A DNA stretch of 64,000 nt from Ciona savignyi. Lineage: Eukaryota > Chordata > Ascidiacea > Phlebobranchia > Cionidae. The notes beneath the pieces were generated by a model that made no database searches, was not told where the DNA came from, and saw only the letters and a program-made list of their open reading frames with translations. Of the stretch, positions 32,601-42,151 are shown piece by piece (position 1 is the stretch's first letter; the number at the start of each line of letters is the position of its first letter). Both the position numbers and the translations under genes were made by a program. Location of the stretch: assembly GCA_000149265.1 (NCBI GenBank), contig CH002712.1, positions 257,429 through 321,428 of the forward strand, written 5' to 3'.

Positions 32601-34683
32601 ATCCCCCCATTGACATGCATAGTGGAGGGGGGTTTCCCCTGGAAAATAAATCTTTTTAAATGCGAAAATCCGTGTTACGTGGTATAGACACGAAGTCCAA
32701 ATAACTGTTTGGTTAACCCAAACAGGAAAAAATATTAAAACTGACTTATTAATCAGCCTATCAAATAATCAGTATGACAGTAGCCTATTTAGCCCTTAAA
32801 AAAGTTCTATGTGGAAAACATACAGCTAAAAGAAAAGCAGAAAAAATTGCAAAACCAAATTTATTGTACTTCATTGAATAATGAAATTAAAACAATAAGA
32901 AAATATATAAACGCTGCTAAAAACCAATACAAAACCTTTTAATGATTCTGCAACAATAGAAAGGAATTTTATAGGATATGCAATTCTACAGAAATTAGTT
33001 GCTTACCTAATACAGTCCTTGCATTAGCATCTGCACCATTATCTAATAGCAGCTGTACAATCTCTATGTTCCCTTTCATACAAGTGTTATGTAGAGGAGT
33101 AATGCCATTCAAACCCTGTAGAGAATGATAACTTAAATACTTTTGTCCGACCGGTTAGTCTGGTGGTTTAATGCAGCACCTTTCAACCAAAAGGTTGCAT
33201 GTTCGAAACTGGTCGCTAGCCAGATGGTTGTGTCATTGGGCAAGGCACTTAATTGACATTGCCTGAACCCAGCGGATTAATGGGTTCTACCAAATTGAAG
33301 GAACATATCTATTATACTCACGGCAATAGCTCCGGTAACCCGACGGTGGGCGCGAGTTGATCTGACGATTGCCCGTGTGTTAACCCCATTGGTTTTACCA
33401 TTCACGGAGATAAACATGAATATCCTATCCTTTTAAAGGAATATGGAAATGATCTGGGAAATATTTATAATAAATTAAAAATATCCAATCTTATAAATAT
33501 CGCTTGAAGAAAAGTATATCGTTTGCAGTAACGCACTGCCTATACTAAGAAAAGGTTTGGTAAGGTAGTGGTTGCGAAAACATGAAAAAATGAAAAACAA
33601 ATCTTTCCCTTTTTACAAATCATTAAAACAGCATGATTCGGAAAACAGTTAGTTTGAATTTTAACAAAAATGATAAAAAATTAGACATTTGGTCATATCT
33701 TATGATGATTAGTTTATTTTTTGTTTAAACAATGAAAACACACTTAAAATTTAAAAAAAGGAAAAAAACTGCAAAACGACAGTCGTTAAAACAAGTCTAA
33801 AATCTAATTACTTACAAAATTTCAAGCTTGTTCATATCGTGTATAGTTAAAATACTATGTTGGTGCATAATTCTTACTATGTATCCTGTATTCCAAGGTT
33901 AAATATCATTCATATATATTTATTGAATATACGTTGTTAAGTTAGTAATTGATTGTTACACCAGGTGGAAATGCAGTATGTTTATATAACTGGTATGAAG
34001 CAATTGTGCGTAAAACAAGTATTAGTGGTTTAATACAGTAATGATGCAGTATATATAGGGCTTAATATATTAAACATGACTCTGTTAGTGCTGGCTAGAA
34101 ACTAATAAGATAATGAATTAAGTAAAGAAGGCCAAAAAATGGTTTTGTTTTATTTAAGATATACAATTATACATAGATTTGTTAAGTATTTATTTTTTTG
34201 ATTGATGTTAACTTTCAAATAATTAAAAACAAGACAATAAATAAAATCTGATTGATTTCTGTTTTCTTTTTTAGGGTTTTAAGTTTTGTAATTGTAACAT
34301 TTTGCACAAGTTTTTCACACTGCTATTCTGTTTATTGCTTATTTATTTATTTTTATATTTTAATTTACATTTATCGTGGCACCTGCTTCGATAACCGCAT
34401 GATTTCTTGGTGTCTCCTTATTAAACTTCAGTTTAATTTATTTTCGTATTGTTATTATTTTGTTGCTGTGCGTTTAACAAATAAATATGTTTGATTGATT
34501 GATGTTTGAACAATAAAAAAAAGACATTTTTACCTTGACTTTGACATTATCTGGATCCTTTAAGATAATATCCGCACACATATTCACATTTCCAACGTCA
34601 AGTGCAAAGAATATTCCATTGCGATCTTTATAGGTTGAAGCCACATCTGAGCTCTCAACGACTGGTTGATTTTCAGAAGACAT
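23549..34683 (-). CDS. Ankyrin-repeat DHHC S-acyltransferase (HIP14/Akr1 type)
   Basis: Membrane enzyme expected to attach palmitate to protein cysteines, with an N-terminal ankyrin domain for substrate binding. Exons in order: 34683-34534, 33115-33007, 32638-32500, 32147-32063, 31252-31074, 30806-30733, an unresolved part, 29176-28982, 27502-27393, 26823-26639, 26241-26092, 25625-25423, and perhaps 23618-23549. Frames agree at every resolved junction. Layout is about six ankyrin repeats, four membrane segments, the cysteine-rich DHHC domain and two more membrane segments, the topology of ZDHHC17/ZDHHC13 and yeast Akr1. The QLYNISMGKTT stretch matches the TTxE region after the last membrane segment. 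The frame breaks between 30733 and 29176 (1 base versus 2 bases of a codon), so at least one exon is missing there. One intron is U12-type. The cysteine-rich domain is divergent, so I give no orthologue symbol. Confidence 0.85.
23630..24117. mobile_element. GGGGCCC-rich DNA transposon remnant
   Basis: GCGGGGCCC words occur at both sides (23653-23690 and 24036-24075). The right side ends AAACCGGCCCTG; its reverse complement CAGGGCCGGTTT is like the end of many hAT elements. No matching left terminus or clear duplication was found. Confidence 0.4.
24551..24726 (+). repeat. SINE family 1 copy, internally deleted
   Basis: A clean head GGCCGGTTAGTCTGGCGGTT is joined through ATCGAAAGGTTGC directly to TACACAACACACTGC and an intact tail; the middle 110 or so bases are missing. 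Confidence 0.88.
24840..25015 (+). repeat. Degenerate SINE family 1 copy
   Basis: Recognisable words are GCTTGGTGAGTTAGTGTTAA, GGACACTAGCTATGCGGTTG and TCATACACAACACACA. The tail is lost. Confidence 0.5.
25148..25412 (-). repeat. SINE family 1 copy abutting an exon
   Basis: Nearly complete, from GGATAGGATATTCATGTTTA to the head with CAAACCTGCAACCCTTCGG. The head stops about 12 bp from the DHHC gene donor at 25423. Confidence 0.85.
25423..25625 (-). CDS. Ankyrin DHHC gene: exon with last membrane segments
   Basis: 203 nt after the strong acceptor CTCTAATTTCAG. Two hydrophobic runs are seen (FFEYIYMFMI and FDLMVLYILAFIW), then YAQLYNISMGKTTYHQ, matching the conserved TT-containing segment after the final membrane helix of HIP14-type enzymes. 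The donor GTAAGT lies about 12 bp from the head of a SINE. Confidence 0.88.
25985..26062 (-). repeat. SINE family 1 tRNA-like head fragment
   Basis: Only the head is present (GCGACCAGTTCCAAAACTGG to CCAGACTAACCGGTCGG). It lies about 30 bp from the DHHC catalytic exon donor at 26092. Confidence 0.7.
26092..26241 (-). CDS. Ankyrin DHHC gene: DHHC catalytic exon
   Basis: 150 nt, phase 0 at both ends. It encodes SKYCRLCEKSVVGLDHHC, then FLMKCVTMSNRR and the start of the next membrane segment. The DHHC catalytic motif is intact. Against the family pattern HCxxCxxCVxxxDHHC, His is replaced by Tyr (KYC) and the third Cys by Ser (EKS). The donor is GTCGGT after 26092, or possibly GTTGGT 12 bases later in the same phase. 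Confidence 0.9.
26639..26823 (-). CDS. Ankyrin DHHC gene: exon with membrane segment 4 and start of cysteine-rich domain
   Basis: 185 nt from the AC acceptor to the donor GTTTGT after 26639. It encodes the hydrophobic FFIVTFISTTCLYSLF, a cytosolic linker NPHQQERINEEQ, and LYFCPITE, the first strand of the cysteine-rich domain. The position aligns with FCSTC of HIP14, but the second cysteine is a threonine here. Confidence 0.88.
26824..27392 (-). other. U12-type AT-AC intron
   Basis: 569-bp intron on the minus strand. The 5' end is ATATCCTTCC (consensus ATATCCTTT). The branch-site word TTCCTTAAT matches TTCCTTRAY exactly and lies about 10 nt before the terminal AC. Joining 27393 to 26823 keeps the frame (codon T|AT) and gives the continuous membrane segment VIDYFWPCYPIFF. 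No AG acceptor exists in any frame upstream of the 26823 exon, and all three frames there contain stops. Confidence 0.9.
27393..27502 (-). CDS. Ankyrin DHHC gene: exon with membrane segment 3, U12 donor
   Basis: 110 nt after the acceptor TTTTCACAG. It encodes SPRIKHISKWQNP, then a hydrophobic segment ending VAYLMVID. There is no usable GT donor in the right phase. Instead the exon stops at 27393, directly before ATATCCTTCC, the U12 AT-AC donor. Confidence 0.85.
27554..27739. mobile_element. MITE with CTAAAAGGAGGGAAA termini and TAACCC-like centre
   Basis: The left end CTAAAAGGAGGGAAAGAGG and the reverse complement of the right end CTAAAAGGAGGAAAGGAGG are matched, each followed inward by AAACTGC. 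The centre is a degenerate run of AACCCTAAACT-type units. A relative lies at 35379-35576. Confidence 0.75.
28055..28650 (+). repeat. SINE family 1 copy split by a hAT element
   Basis: The SINE words GTCCTTGGGCAAGGCACTTA and CATTGCCTAAAC are followed by the hAT insertion at 28105-28577. The SINE then resumes with GCCTAAACCCATTGAAC and a degraded tail. Confidence 0.8.
28105..28577. mobile_element. Small hAT element inserted in a SINE
   Basis: The ends are CAGAGGGGTGCAACATACGG and, in reverse complement, CAGGGGCGTGCAACTGTTTA, with GGCCCGCGGGCC just inside the left. A perfect 8-bp duplication GCCTAAAC flanks it (28097-28104 and 28578-28585), itself SINE sequence. 473 bp, no transposase frame. 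Confidence 0.92.
28752..28953 (-). repeat. SINE family 1 copy beside a splice donor
   Basis: Contains the tail, GGCAATGTCTGTGAAGTGCC, CGACTAGCTAGCGACCACTT and a complete head ending ACCAACCGGCCGG. The CACACGGGCAATCG segment is deleted. Confidence 0.85.
28982..29176 (-). CDS. Ankyrin DHHC gene: exon with membrane segments 1 and 2
   Basis: 195 nt: begins after ATCATAG at 29176 and ends at the donor GTAAGC after 28982. Two hydrophobic segments follow a basic stretch WKQQNK: TLFLLPVTWSSLVFVVSSLM and FFAVFMFGLLVMFV. A SINE tRNA-like head ends about 29 bp from the donor. Confidence 0.85.
30176..30275. other. Assembly gap (100 N)
   Basis: A run of exactly 100 N, the usual placeholder for a gap of unknown size. 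It falls where the DHHC gene model is missing at least one exon. A possible 38-nt exon with good splice signals lies at 30347-30310 beside the gap, but it does not restore the frame alone. Confidence 1.
30410..30586. mobile_element. Small hAT element (177 bp)
   Basis: The ends are CAGGGGGTGGGAAACTTCTC and, in reverse complement, CAGGCATGGGCAATATACGG. Flanked by the perfect 8-bp duplication GTTTAGAC (30402-30409 and 30587-30594). It sits in a DHHC gene intron, close to the assembly gap. Confidence 0.9.
30733..33115 (-). CDS. Ankyrin DHHC gene: ankyrin-repeat exons
   Basis: Exons 33115-33007, 32638-32500, 32147-32063, 31252-31074 and 30806-30733. Consecutive TPLH cores are visible: GITPLHNTCMKGN, GETPLHYACQWGD, GDSPLHISCAHQH and GITPLHIAAKVGN, with a last degenerate repeat GNSPVDVAKRE like the end of the HIP14 ankyrin domain. 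A SINE begins 33 bp upstream of the first acceptor. The 30806-30733 exon leads toward the membrane region (EYYSKLDPLSFPKGPV). Confidence 0.9.
31455..31525. repeat. Short tandem repeat, AAAGGAGAAAAAC-type units
   Basis: Four copies of a roughly 15-bp purine-only unit in an intron of the DHHC gene. Confidence 0.8.
32225..32425 (-). repeat. Degenerate SINE family 1 copy
   Basis: Landmarks TTACCACACGGGCAAGTGTC, GCAGTGTGTTGTGTATGATT and TTAATCTACTGGGTTAAGGC are visible in reverse complement; the head is lost. Confidence 0.65.
33148..33431 (+). repeat. SINE family 1 copy, full length reference
   Basis: The best complete copy in the window: head CCGACCGGTTAGTCTGGTGG, B-box-like TGTTCGAAACTGG, all middle landmarks, and the end ATAAACATGAATATCCTATCC. 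It starts 33 bp from the DHHC gene acceptor at 33115. Confidence 0.92.
34534..34683 (-). CDS. Ankyrin DHHC gene: first coding exon
   Basis: Fifty codons from the ATG at 34683 to the donor GTAAAA after 34534; the start MSSENQPVV is followed by a first, imperfect ankyrin repeat. Eleven bases into the leader, at 34717-34716, is an acceptor-like TTATTGTACAG with no visible donor upstream in the window. It could mark a 5'UTR intron or a spliced-leader trans-splice site; Ciona is known to trans-splice. A short upstream ATG frame at 34714 overlaps the main start. Confidence 0.8.
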
Positions 34684-34800
34684 GATTTTCACACCCTATG
34701 TTCAGTTGTTCCATCCTGTACAATAAGGCAGTGTAAACAACAGGTATTAGTAGCTAATAGACTAAATCACATACTTACTAAGTTGTACACTAAAACCAGA

Positions 34801-35236
34801 GGTCAAATTGGGTGACTCTAAATACCCCCGTATGGAAAGTACGTCAATTTTCGCCGAGATCTCGAGTGTGCACACGCCAAATATTTAAGTGTGCAGTGTG
34901 CAAACGTCCAAGAGTGCACACTTCAAGTGTGCACAAAATCTCCTTTTTATTACTATTTTGTAAAAACCTTAAAAAAAACGTATTATTCTATTCTAAATCT
35001 ATCGTGTCCAACTGTCCATCAGCTAACATTTCTACTTACGTAACAAAAAATGTACTGACAGTAAATTACCCGAGGTCCAGAGGTAGGTTTACAGGTTTGT
35101 TGGAAATTATACGATGTTTATACTGGCAGCTCACGAGCATGTGTGAAATTACCCAAGTGTGCAAAGACACAGGGAATAAAAAAACTCGAGTGTGCAGCTG
35201 CCATACTTTCCATACTGGTAAATACCCAGTGTGACC
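34801..35236. mobile_element. MITE-like element with GTATGGAAAGTA inverted ends and GTGTGCAC words
   Basis: The left end begins GGTCAAATTGGG and contains CCGTATGGAAAGTACG. The right end, in reverse complement, begins GGTCACACTGGG and contains CAGTATGGAAAGTATGG. CTCGAGTGTGCA appears inside both ends and AGTGTGCACA words recur internally. It lies about 85 bp upstream of the leader acceptor of the DHHC gene, so it may overlap that gene's promoter region. Confidence 0.65.
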
Positions 35237-35378
35237 AGTCCATACACTGCCCACACTGCGTATTTCGAGGAACCGGTCAAATCTACTTCAATAAACCATT
35301 CCCCCTAACCCCAATCCACATAACACTAACCCCATAATGAAAACAATGACCTTAATTTCTTAACACAAATAGACAACA

Positions 35379-35576
35379 CTAAAAGAAGGGAGAGATAAGA
35401 AGGGAAACTGCTTTGTAAAACTATGGAAACTAATACTAACTCTACCCTAAACATTAATCTCAACCCAGAACTTAAACTAACGTCATATCGCTAACTTTAA
35501 CCCCACCCCTAACACTAACCCTAACTCCATTATCTTTATTTTAGCGTGCAGTTCTTTCCCATTTTGCCTTTTTTAG
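35379..35576. mobile_element. MITE related to 27554-27739
   Basis: The ends are CTAAAAGAAGGGAGAGATAAG and the reverse complement of CCTTTTTTAG, each with AACTGC just inside. The centre is a TAACCC-like run (ACCCCACCCCTAACACTAAC). Confidence 0.7.
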
Positions 35577-35929
35577 TTTCATAACATAACTAAACCCCAT
35601 AACCCAACATGGCTTAATATACAACCCAAATCTACATATCACCTATCGTACATACCCCTTGCCATTTCTATACTTATTTACCAGTCCCAGTACTTAAACA
35701 TTTCGGCTGTGACAACGTTTGGTTTCAAACTTAATTTCCTAAACAGTAAAGGGTATTACCCCGATCTATTACAACATTGAAACCGAAAAAAATACCATCT
35801 CTTCAAATTAACTTTAACATATTCACGAGATATGCACTCTAAGTCTGAATGTTAACTTACATACTTTAATACAAAACAACAATACTTACTTTCATTACAA
35901 TGATATTTAAAAAATTAAAGTTTTAATGT

Positions 35930-36190
35930 AGGATAGAATAGAATGTTCATATTTAACACAAGGGCAATCGTCAGATCACCTCGCGCCCACCATCGGGTTA
36001 CCACTTACCAGGGCTATATCGTGTGTTGTGTATGATTCACACGTTCCTACAATTTAGTAGAACACGTTAATCTGCTGGATTCAAGCTATGTCCATCGGGT
36101 GCCTCGCCCAACCACATACCCAACTAGCTAGCGACAACAACCTTTCGATTGAAAGGCAACGGATTAACTAGTCGGTTGGATTATAAACCT
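35930..36190 (-). repeat. SINE family 1 copy
   Basis: Near complete in reverse complement, with ACACAAGGGCAATCGTCAGA and a head containing CCTTTCGATTGAAAGGCAAC. Confidence 0.8.
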
Positions 36191-36214
36191 AGCCCGGTAA
36201 AAAATATGAGTTGT

Positions 36215-36755
36215 ACTTAACTGAAAAAACATCTGAATCATACCCAACACACTGCAATAGCTCCAGTAACCCGACGGTGGACGTGAGGTGATCTGACGAT
36301 TGCCCCCTTCAAATATGCTCCATGCGATTTTCATACACGAGGATATACATCATTCGTGCCACATCGAGAATATGGATTCGTATCACATACAACACTTCGT
36401 TGACAACTGAGGTCCTTAGTTTCAATTTATCGAAAGTGCAGCATCAAAATAAAAAATATTTCATGACCGCCAGATGGCGATAAAGATATTTTCAAATACA
36501 ATTTTTATCTGTTCATTTTTGTTTTGCATATGATAAGATATCCATGTTTATCCCCGTGATTGGAAAACACAAGGGGGTTAACACACGGGCAATCGTCAGA
36601 TCACCTCGCGCTTATCATCGGGTTACCAGAGCTATTGCAGTGTGTTGTGTATGATTTAGACGTTCCTTCTTTTTTAGCACAGCATATTAATCCATCTAGA
36701 CAATGTCCGTTGTGTGCCTCCCGAAAGGACACAGCAGACTAGCTAACAGACACTG
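36215..36755. repeat. Two SINE family 1 copies in opposite orientation
   Basis: A plus-strand tail fragment spans about 36215-36360 (CACACTGCAATAGCTCCAGT). A minus-strand copy spans about 36530-36755 (ATGTTTATCCCCGTGATTGG to GGACACAGCAGACTAGCTAA). Confidence 0.75.
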
Positions 36756-36779
36756 GTCAAAAAATAAATTTACCACTTA

Positions 36780-39700
36780 CGTAATGTTAATTATGGGAAT
36801 GCAAAATGGTACCAAGTTTTTAACAAATAAAAGAATTTCGTTGTAAACTTTATTGTACCAACCATGGTTTCGTCAAATCGACTGCGCATAAATCAGCTTT
36901 ACAAATATAAAAAGAAAATAGAGACGTTAAAACTAAACAACAAAAATATGAAAGGTTAATTGGGAGATATTTAAAAATATCCAAAAAAACAAATTACAAC
37001 GAGGAATTAAGATTTTATAACAATATTTGCATTCTCGTAGTTTTAGACTTATCTCAGGTATAAGGTGGGATTGGTATGAATTTCTATTACATATTCACTT
37101 TTAAATTTCATAAAACGATAGAAAACTAACAACCGATGTTTGAATAGTTTTAATGTTTGGTATCACCTCATCAGAAACGTGAGTCTGTATTCTTTGGAAG
37201 AATGTTTTAAAGGCCTATCAAGCATATGTCATACCCTAAATTACCAACTAAAGGGCAGAGCAGTCATACAGACAACCGTTTAAGTTGCTATTGATTATAT
37301 GACTGAATTTCTCAATGGTGATTTCCATTCGACCTACGAGTGAACATCCCAACATAAAGTGCTGGTGCTTGAAGCAGTGTCGAGTGGTGTCGCATTTTCC
37401 AACAAGTTTCTTTCCAGAGATTTACGCCTTTTTAGTGGATAATTGTGCAGCGTGTATAGATAGTTCTTTAGTTTTTCATAGTTTCTTCAAGTTTTGTTAA
37501 TTTAAACATTATTTTGTGGAGTAATATATGATGTGCTGTGCATGTATAGTTTAGTTAAGCATATTTCTCTATTGTGAAGTGAGTACGTAAGGGGTTTGTA
37601 TTGTTCGCAGATTCTAGCTATACTTAATCTGAATATACACTACTCACAAACCCATTGTTAAATAGTAGCGCGACTGTTACCGAAGAATTAATGTTTGTTA
37701 TGTCGCAACTTACACAATGAACTCGTATAACGCGGTAAACGCGAATAGCAGCGTTACCCAAATAAAAGACTTCTTTGCCAGTTCCGCAGGAACCTTAAGT
37801 TAACACATAAAACAGTTTAACAATAAAAACAATTTGTGTTCACAACTTTAATTCCTATGGACAAGCTGTTCCTTAAATGTTGTGGCTATCCAATGTTCGC
37901 TTGTAACAAACAAGACTATCAGTGTAACGCAATGTTGTTTCTTTGTTCGAATGAGATCAGGAATTAACAGTTGGTTCCCAAAGCTGTGTCTGATTTTGGC
38001 TCACCTGTTTGTCAGAATAGGTGTTAGTATGATCACTATTTGTGTGTATCTTAGCAAAATGACCGAAACATAGTTTTAGTTTGATTTATTTTTGCTCCTT
38101 TGTTACACTAAAGAAGAATACCACAATTTATAAGTCGCTATTAAGTGGATTGCAATTATTTAATAGATTGATATTCTTAAATTTTAACTAACAGTTTAGT
38201 TAGTAAAACACAAAGCAAAATATGGAGCAGCGTGTTTTTAAATACGTACTAGTACAGCTTATATATATATATATGACATAATTGAACAAAGGCAGATTAC
38301 AATATCCCTGCGCAGGTAAACAAACCGTGGTTAATATTTAACTTAGAAGTAGTTTTTTACCGGCGTGAAATAATAACTTGGTGTTACACGTACGATTATG
38401 CTGCGTTTTAAAAACAGATATTTTACGAGTTTTAGTCAACCAAATTTGGATTAGTTAAAGCATTTAAACCCATAGAACGCATAAGTAGTGGTATATAGAG
38501 CCGGCTTATGCGTTGATTATAACTGTGGTATTAAATGGAAGTGGATGAAAGTATAGCGACATTTGTAGATCGATTTTTGGAGCAGGTTTTTTACCGCCAT
38601 TGATTTTACTTTTCATTTGTAGTGTAGGCATCGACCAGACCACTGTCGTCTTCAATGCATCAATTATTTAGTGTTCGGCCCTCTTGTTTTTGCTTTGTAG
38701 GAAAGTCATGGCGCTGCTTCTATTATTCAGTACAGACATGGTGTATTCTTCTAGGATAATTCATTGAGATCAAACATAGACGCTTATAACAACAGTAAGA
38801 ACGTTTCTTTGTATTTAAGACCAGAAGGCAAAACAAAACTGCAACCGTTTTTATTTTAATCGGTTAAAGCAAAGGATAATGTATGTTGGTTTTAACGTAC
38901 GCAGTGAAAGTTATATTCCAAATTTATTTTATTCGGAAAGAAACCGGCCAGTTTTGTACAGTTGTGATAGGAAAATGCATTAGGATGTTCCAAGCCCCAT
39001 AGATTGTAATTTTCTTGCATGTAATTATGCTGTACGACATTCTAAAAAGCCATGTGTCGTAAGTATGCTAATACTTCCTTTTTCGAGGGGCACCTGCGCA
39101 CAGAAACTATATACTTATGTGATATACTTGCTTGAAACAACATGGTAGTGTAGGTGATTTAAAAACACAAGTGTGCCACTCAAATAGAATGTAAGTAGGT
39201 ATTAGTGCAAAGGATTAGCATAATGCATTGCGCGTGCAAACTGCAAATGCGACAGAAATCTTATTTTCCAGCTGCTACCAGCCAACGTGCTAGCTCACTC
39301 GCGCTCATTTTTAAACGATGCAAGTATAGTGTTAAGGAACAGTGGCGTTTGTTTGCTTGAAAGTACATAGTGGCGTCATAGTCAATCAATAAATATCGAT
39401 TAGAATTTTTACACGCAACACCTTATGTTTGGTGTGTAAATATAAAAATTACTTATTCTTGCTTGATTGGTTAAAGCAGAGTTTAATCGATAACATTTTA
39501 AGTTACTATTTTAGCTTAGCGATTCGTTAAAGTCGTATGTATCCGTGTATTTAAGTAATCGAAATATCCAATCAAGAAAGACAAACTTATTAAAATGATC
39601 GAACATTAGATTAAAATATCGATTCTGATTCTCCTATTATAGCAGTGCATGTGTGGTGTGATTATTATGAGGTAATACAATGTATGGCAAAATTTTGACG

Positions 39701-40045
39701 GTGTAGCCTAAAAACGAAATTAAAATTTGTGCAAAATTTATGATGTGAGAAAATTATGAATAATATAAAAATCAATCACTTGAGTATAGCTCTTATGTTG
39801 TATGTTGTCTCGCCATGTTTTAATTGGACTAAACACGTATGGTTTTAATTTATTCTAGCCTAACTGGTAGCTATTTAAACTCTTTGTATAAAGTTCATTC
39901 TTGCTTAGCCACAAGGACATTGGTTACGCGTTCCGGCTGCTAGTCGAAATGTGGTAATCAAGTCACACTTGAGTAAGCTTGTGTCGCTACACTATGGGAG
40001 CTGCCTTTGTTAACTAATTAGCAATTTTAAACCATTTGTGTCGAG
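36780..40045. other. Intergenic DNA upstream of the L1-family gene
   Basis: I see no exon, RNA gene or transposon with recognisable ends. The stretch separates the divergently transcribed DHHC gene and L1-family gene, so regulatory sites for either may lie here, but I cannot point to one. Confidence 0.5.
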
Positions 40046-40047
40046 CG

Positions 40048-40057
40048 TAAATATAAG
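40048..40057 (+). promoter_or_regulatory. TATA-like element, candidate core promoter of the L1-family gene
   Basis: TAAATATAAGG is followed about 30 bp later by a pyrimidine-rich CTCTTTCATTTTG, a plausible start region, and then by a candidate leader exon ending at a strong donor. Confidence 0.4.
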
Positions 40058-40079
40058 GAGACAAGCCAGCTGTCCACTC

Positions 40080-40216
40080 TTTCATTTTGCTTCGATGGTT
40101 TTGCGACGTTTCTGACCACGCAGACGACCATTCGAACGGAAGTTTGCGCAGAGCGTTTAGCAGAAGCAGAAAATTAAATTATTTTGGGTTATAATTGCAT
40201 TTCTAAGAGGAAACCA
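40080..40216 (+). other. Candidate 5'UTR exon of the L1-family gene
   Basis: An exon-sized stretch more GC-balanced than its surroundings ends at the strong donor GTAAGTGTA (40217). The next good acceptor in this orientation is TTTTTTACAG at 42089, just before the first coding exon. No coding sequence is seen in it. A spliced leader added at 42090 is the alternative. Confidence 0.4.
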
Positions 40217-40654
40217 GTAAGTGTATATACAGTCTTAAATGTCAGTAAAAAAGAAAAACACAGTGTACAGCCCCAGTTCGAAAGGCATAACTTCATCTAC
40301 GGGTTTTGAATTCGAATTATCCTATAGTCGCAACCCAGTAGAAGATTTTTAACAATTATCTTATAAACACAGTTGGGACAGATTTAAAGTTCACTTGAAA
40401 GCAAAGAAAAGTATCTATTTGGTGAAAAGTCAGTGCTACAGTTGAGACTTCCCCACAGACTGAAGTGGTACTTGGGTAAGTTGGGAAACTTAAGTTTTTT
40501 TCTCTTGAACAAGACAACAACAGACATAACATGTGTAGACGACATATTACTTCTTGCCCATTCCCATTTTGAGTTATTATGTATTCTTGACAATGTAGAT
40601 TCTATTCTTGGTCGGTGTAGGACAATTTTGTTTTATGCCCGGTAAGGAAAAAAC

Positions 40655-40815
40655 GCAAGGGGCGTTACCACACGGGCAATCGTCAGATCACCTTGCTTAT
40701 ACCGCTGGGTTAACAGAGTAATTAGGAGGTGTTGTGTATGGTTGAGACGTTCCTTTAATTTATTAAAACTCATTATTTTACGGGATTAAGGCAGTGTTTG
40801 GTAGATGACTAACAA
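40655..40815 (-). repeat. Degenerate SINE family 1 copy
   Basis: Contains TTACCACACGGGCAATCGTC and GTGTTGTGTATGGTTGAGAC; the head is missing. Confidence 0.65.
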
Positions 40816-40920
40816 GGGCACTGTAGCTAGCATCAAGTTCAAATCCTGCATTTTTTGGCAAAAAAGTCAACCAATAATTTGTTTGAGTTTATCGGAAATG
40901 TCAAGAACAAAAGAACACGT

Positions 40921-40990
40921 AAGGATGGCTAGCCCGGGAATTGAACCCACGCCTGCCTTGTCATGGCTTTTTATACTAAAATACAAGGCT
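40921..40990 (-). repeat. tRNA-derived remnant
   Basis: The reverse complement contains GGCGTGGGTTCAATTCCCGGG, a T-arm-like hairpin with a TTCAATT loop, preceded by CCTTGT...ACAAGG pairing. No acceptor stem pairing or A box was found, so it is not an intact tRNA gene. Confidence 0.35.
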
Positions 40991-42151
40991 GTAAGTAATA
41001 TAAAAACGACGTGTACGACTTGCTATCGGCCAAACGATGGTCTGCAGATTCAAGCATGATGTGAAATATCGTGTAGTTCTGAGAGCTTATTATAAGGCCA
41101 ACAAAAAATGCAGATAATTTATTTAAATAGCAAGATAAGTTAAACTCCTGATCGACTTGTCAGTATGCCGTTGTTATACCATGCATCTACATGTATATTA
41201 TTCGGACACGCTAAGGGCCAAACGTTTTACCACACAATCGACCATGCAAAAGTGATTGGGCATAAATCAGCTTCTATCGTAGCATATGTTTCAATATTTA
41301 TTTGCCCATTAAAATGGTTCTTAAATTGTCGCAAAGGTTGTACTATTATGTAGAACGTATTTCGTAATAGTTCATAAAATAAACGTGTGTATTATGCACG
41401 GTGTTGTTTGGTAGTTGCTGTTCGCCCGACTGACTAATCAGGCGCAGTAAAGACGTTAAAAGCATCTCGTGGGAAAGAATAAGTCGCGTTAAATCACAGC
41501 GCAATATTCGACAGATGTCGTGGAACATTATTAGGGATTCCAAGGGCATGGGAAGTATGTTTAAGTGAATTGGACGTATGGATAAGTGTGTTGTAAATCC
41601 ATAATCATTTGAAGGAAACATAATTTATAACTTATGTAAATATACGCCAACGCCCACTTCACGTGTTACAGTAAAAAACTTGAAGTTAAAGTTTATCATA
41701 TTATGAAATAAGACGGATAAAGCTAAAATTTGGACTAATTTAATAACAATTTACCTCATAGTGGTGGTGTTTAAAATACTTTACAGGACCAGTAATAGTT
41801 TTCATCTTTATTGTTATGCAGGGTGAAACCATGTAATTATAGAATGTTTGTATAACTGCCCTCTTCGATTAATTATCCAAAAGCGTTTATTATTGCAGCT
41901 GATTGATAAGTCAGTAGTAGTATAAGCTCTGAATGGTTAATTATTTGTTTAAATGTCAATTTTTGACCCTTAAAAATAAAAACTTCATAAATACTCACTA
42001 CAGTGCAATATACGATTTTAAAATGTAGTGGGATAAACTTTTCCTCCTTTATTTTTTCGCCTTTTTTTCGCTAATTTTCTTTTTTACAGGTTTTTCATGA
42101 CGTCATTATTTCCAATATTTCTTTAAGTTCTTATATATCTGGTTACGTAAA

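Noticed and set aside
40921-40990. A tRNA gene on the minus strand
   Set aside because: Only a T-arm-like hairpin and partial anticodon-stem pairing are present; the acceptor stem and A box are missing, so I list it as a remnant only.
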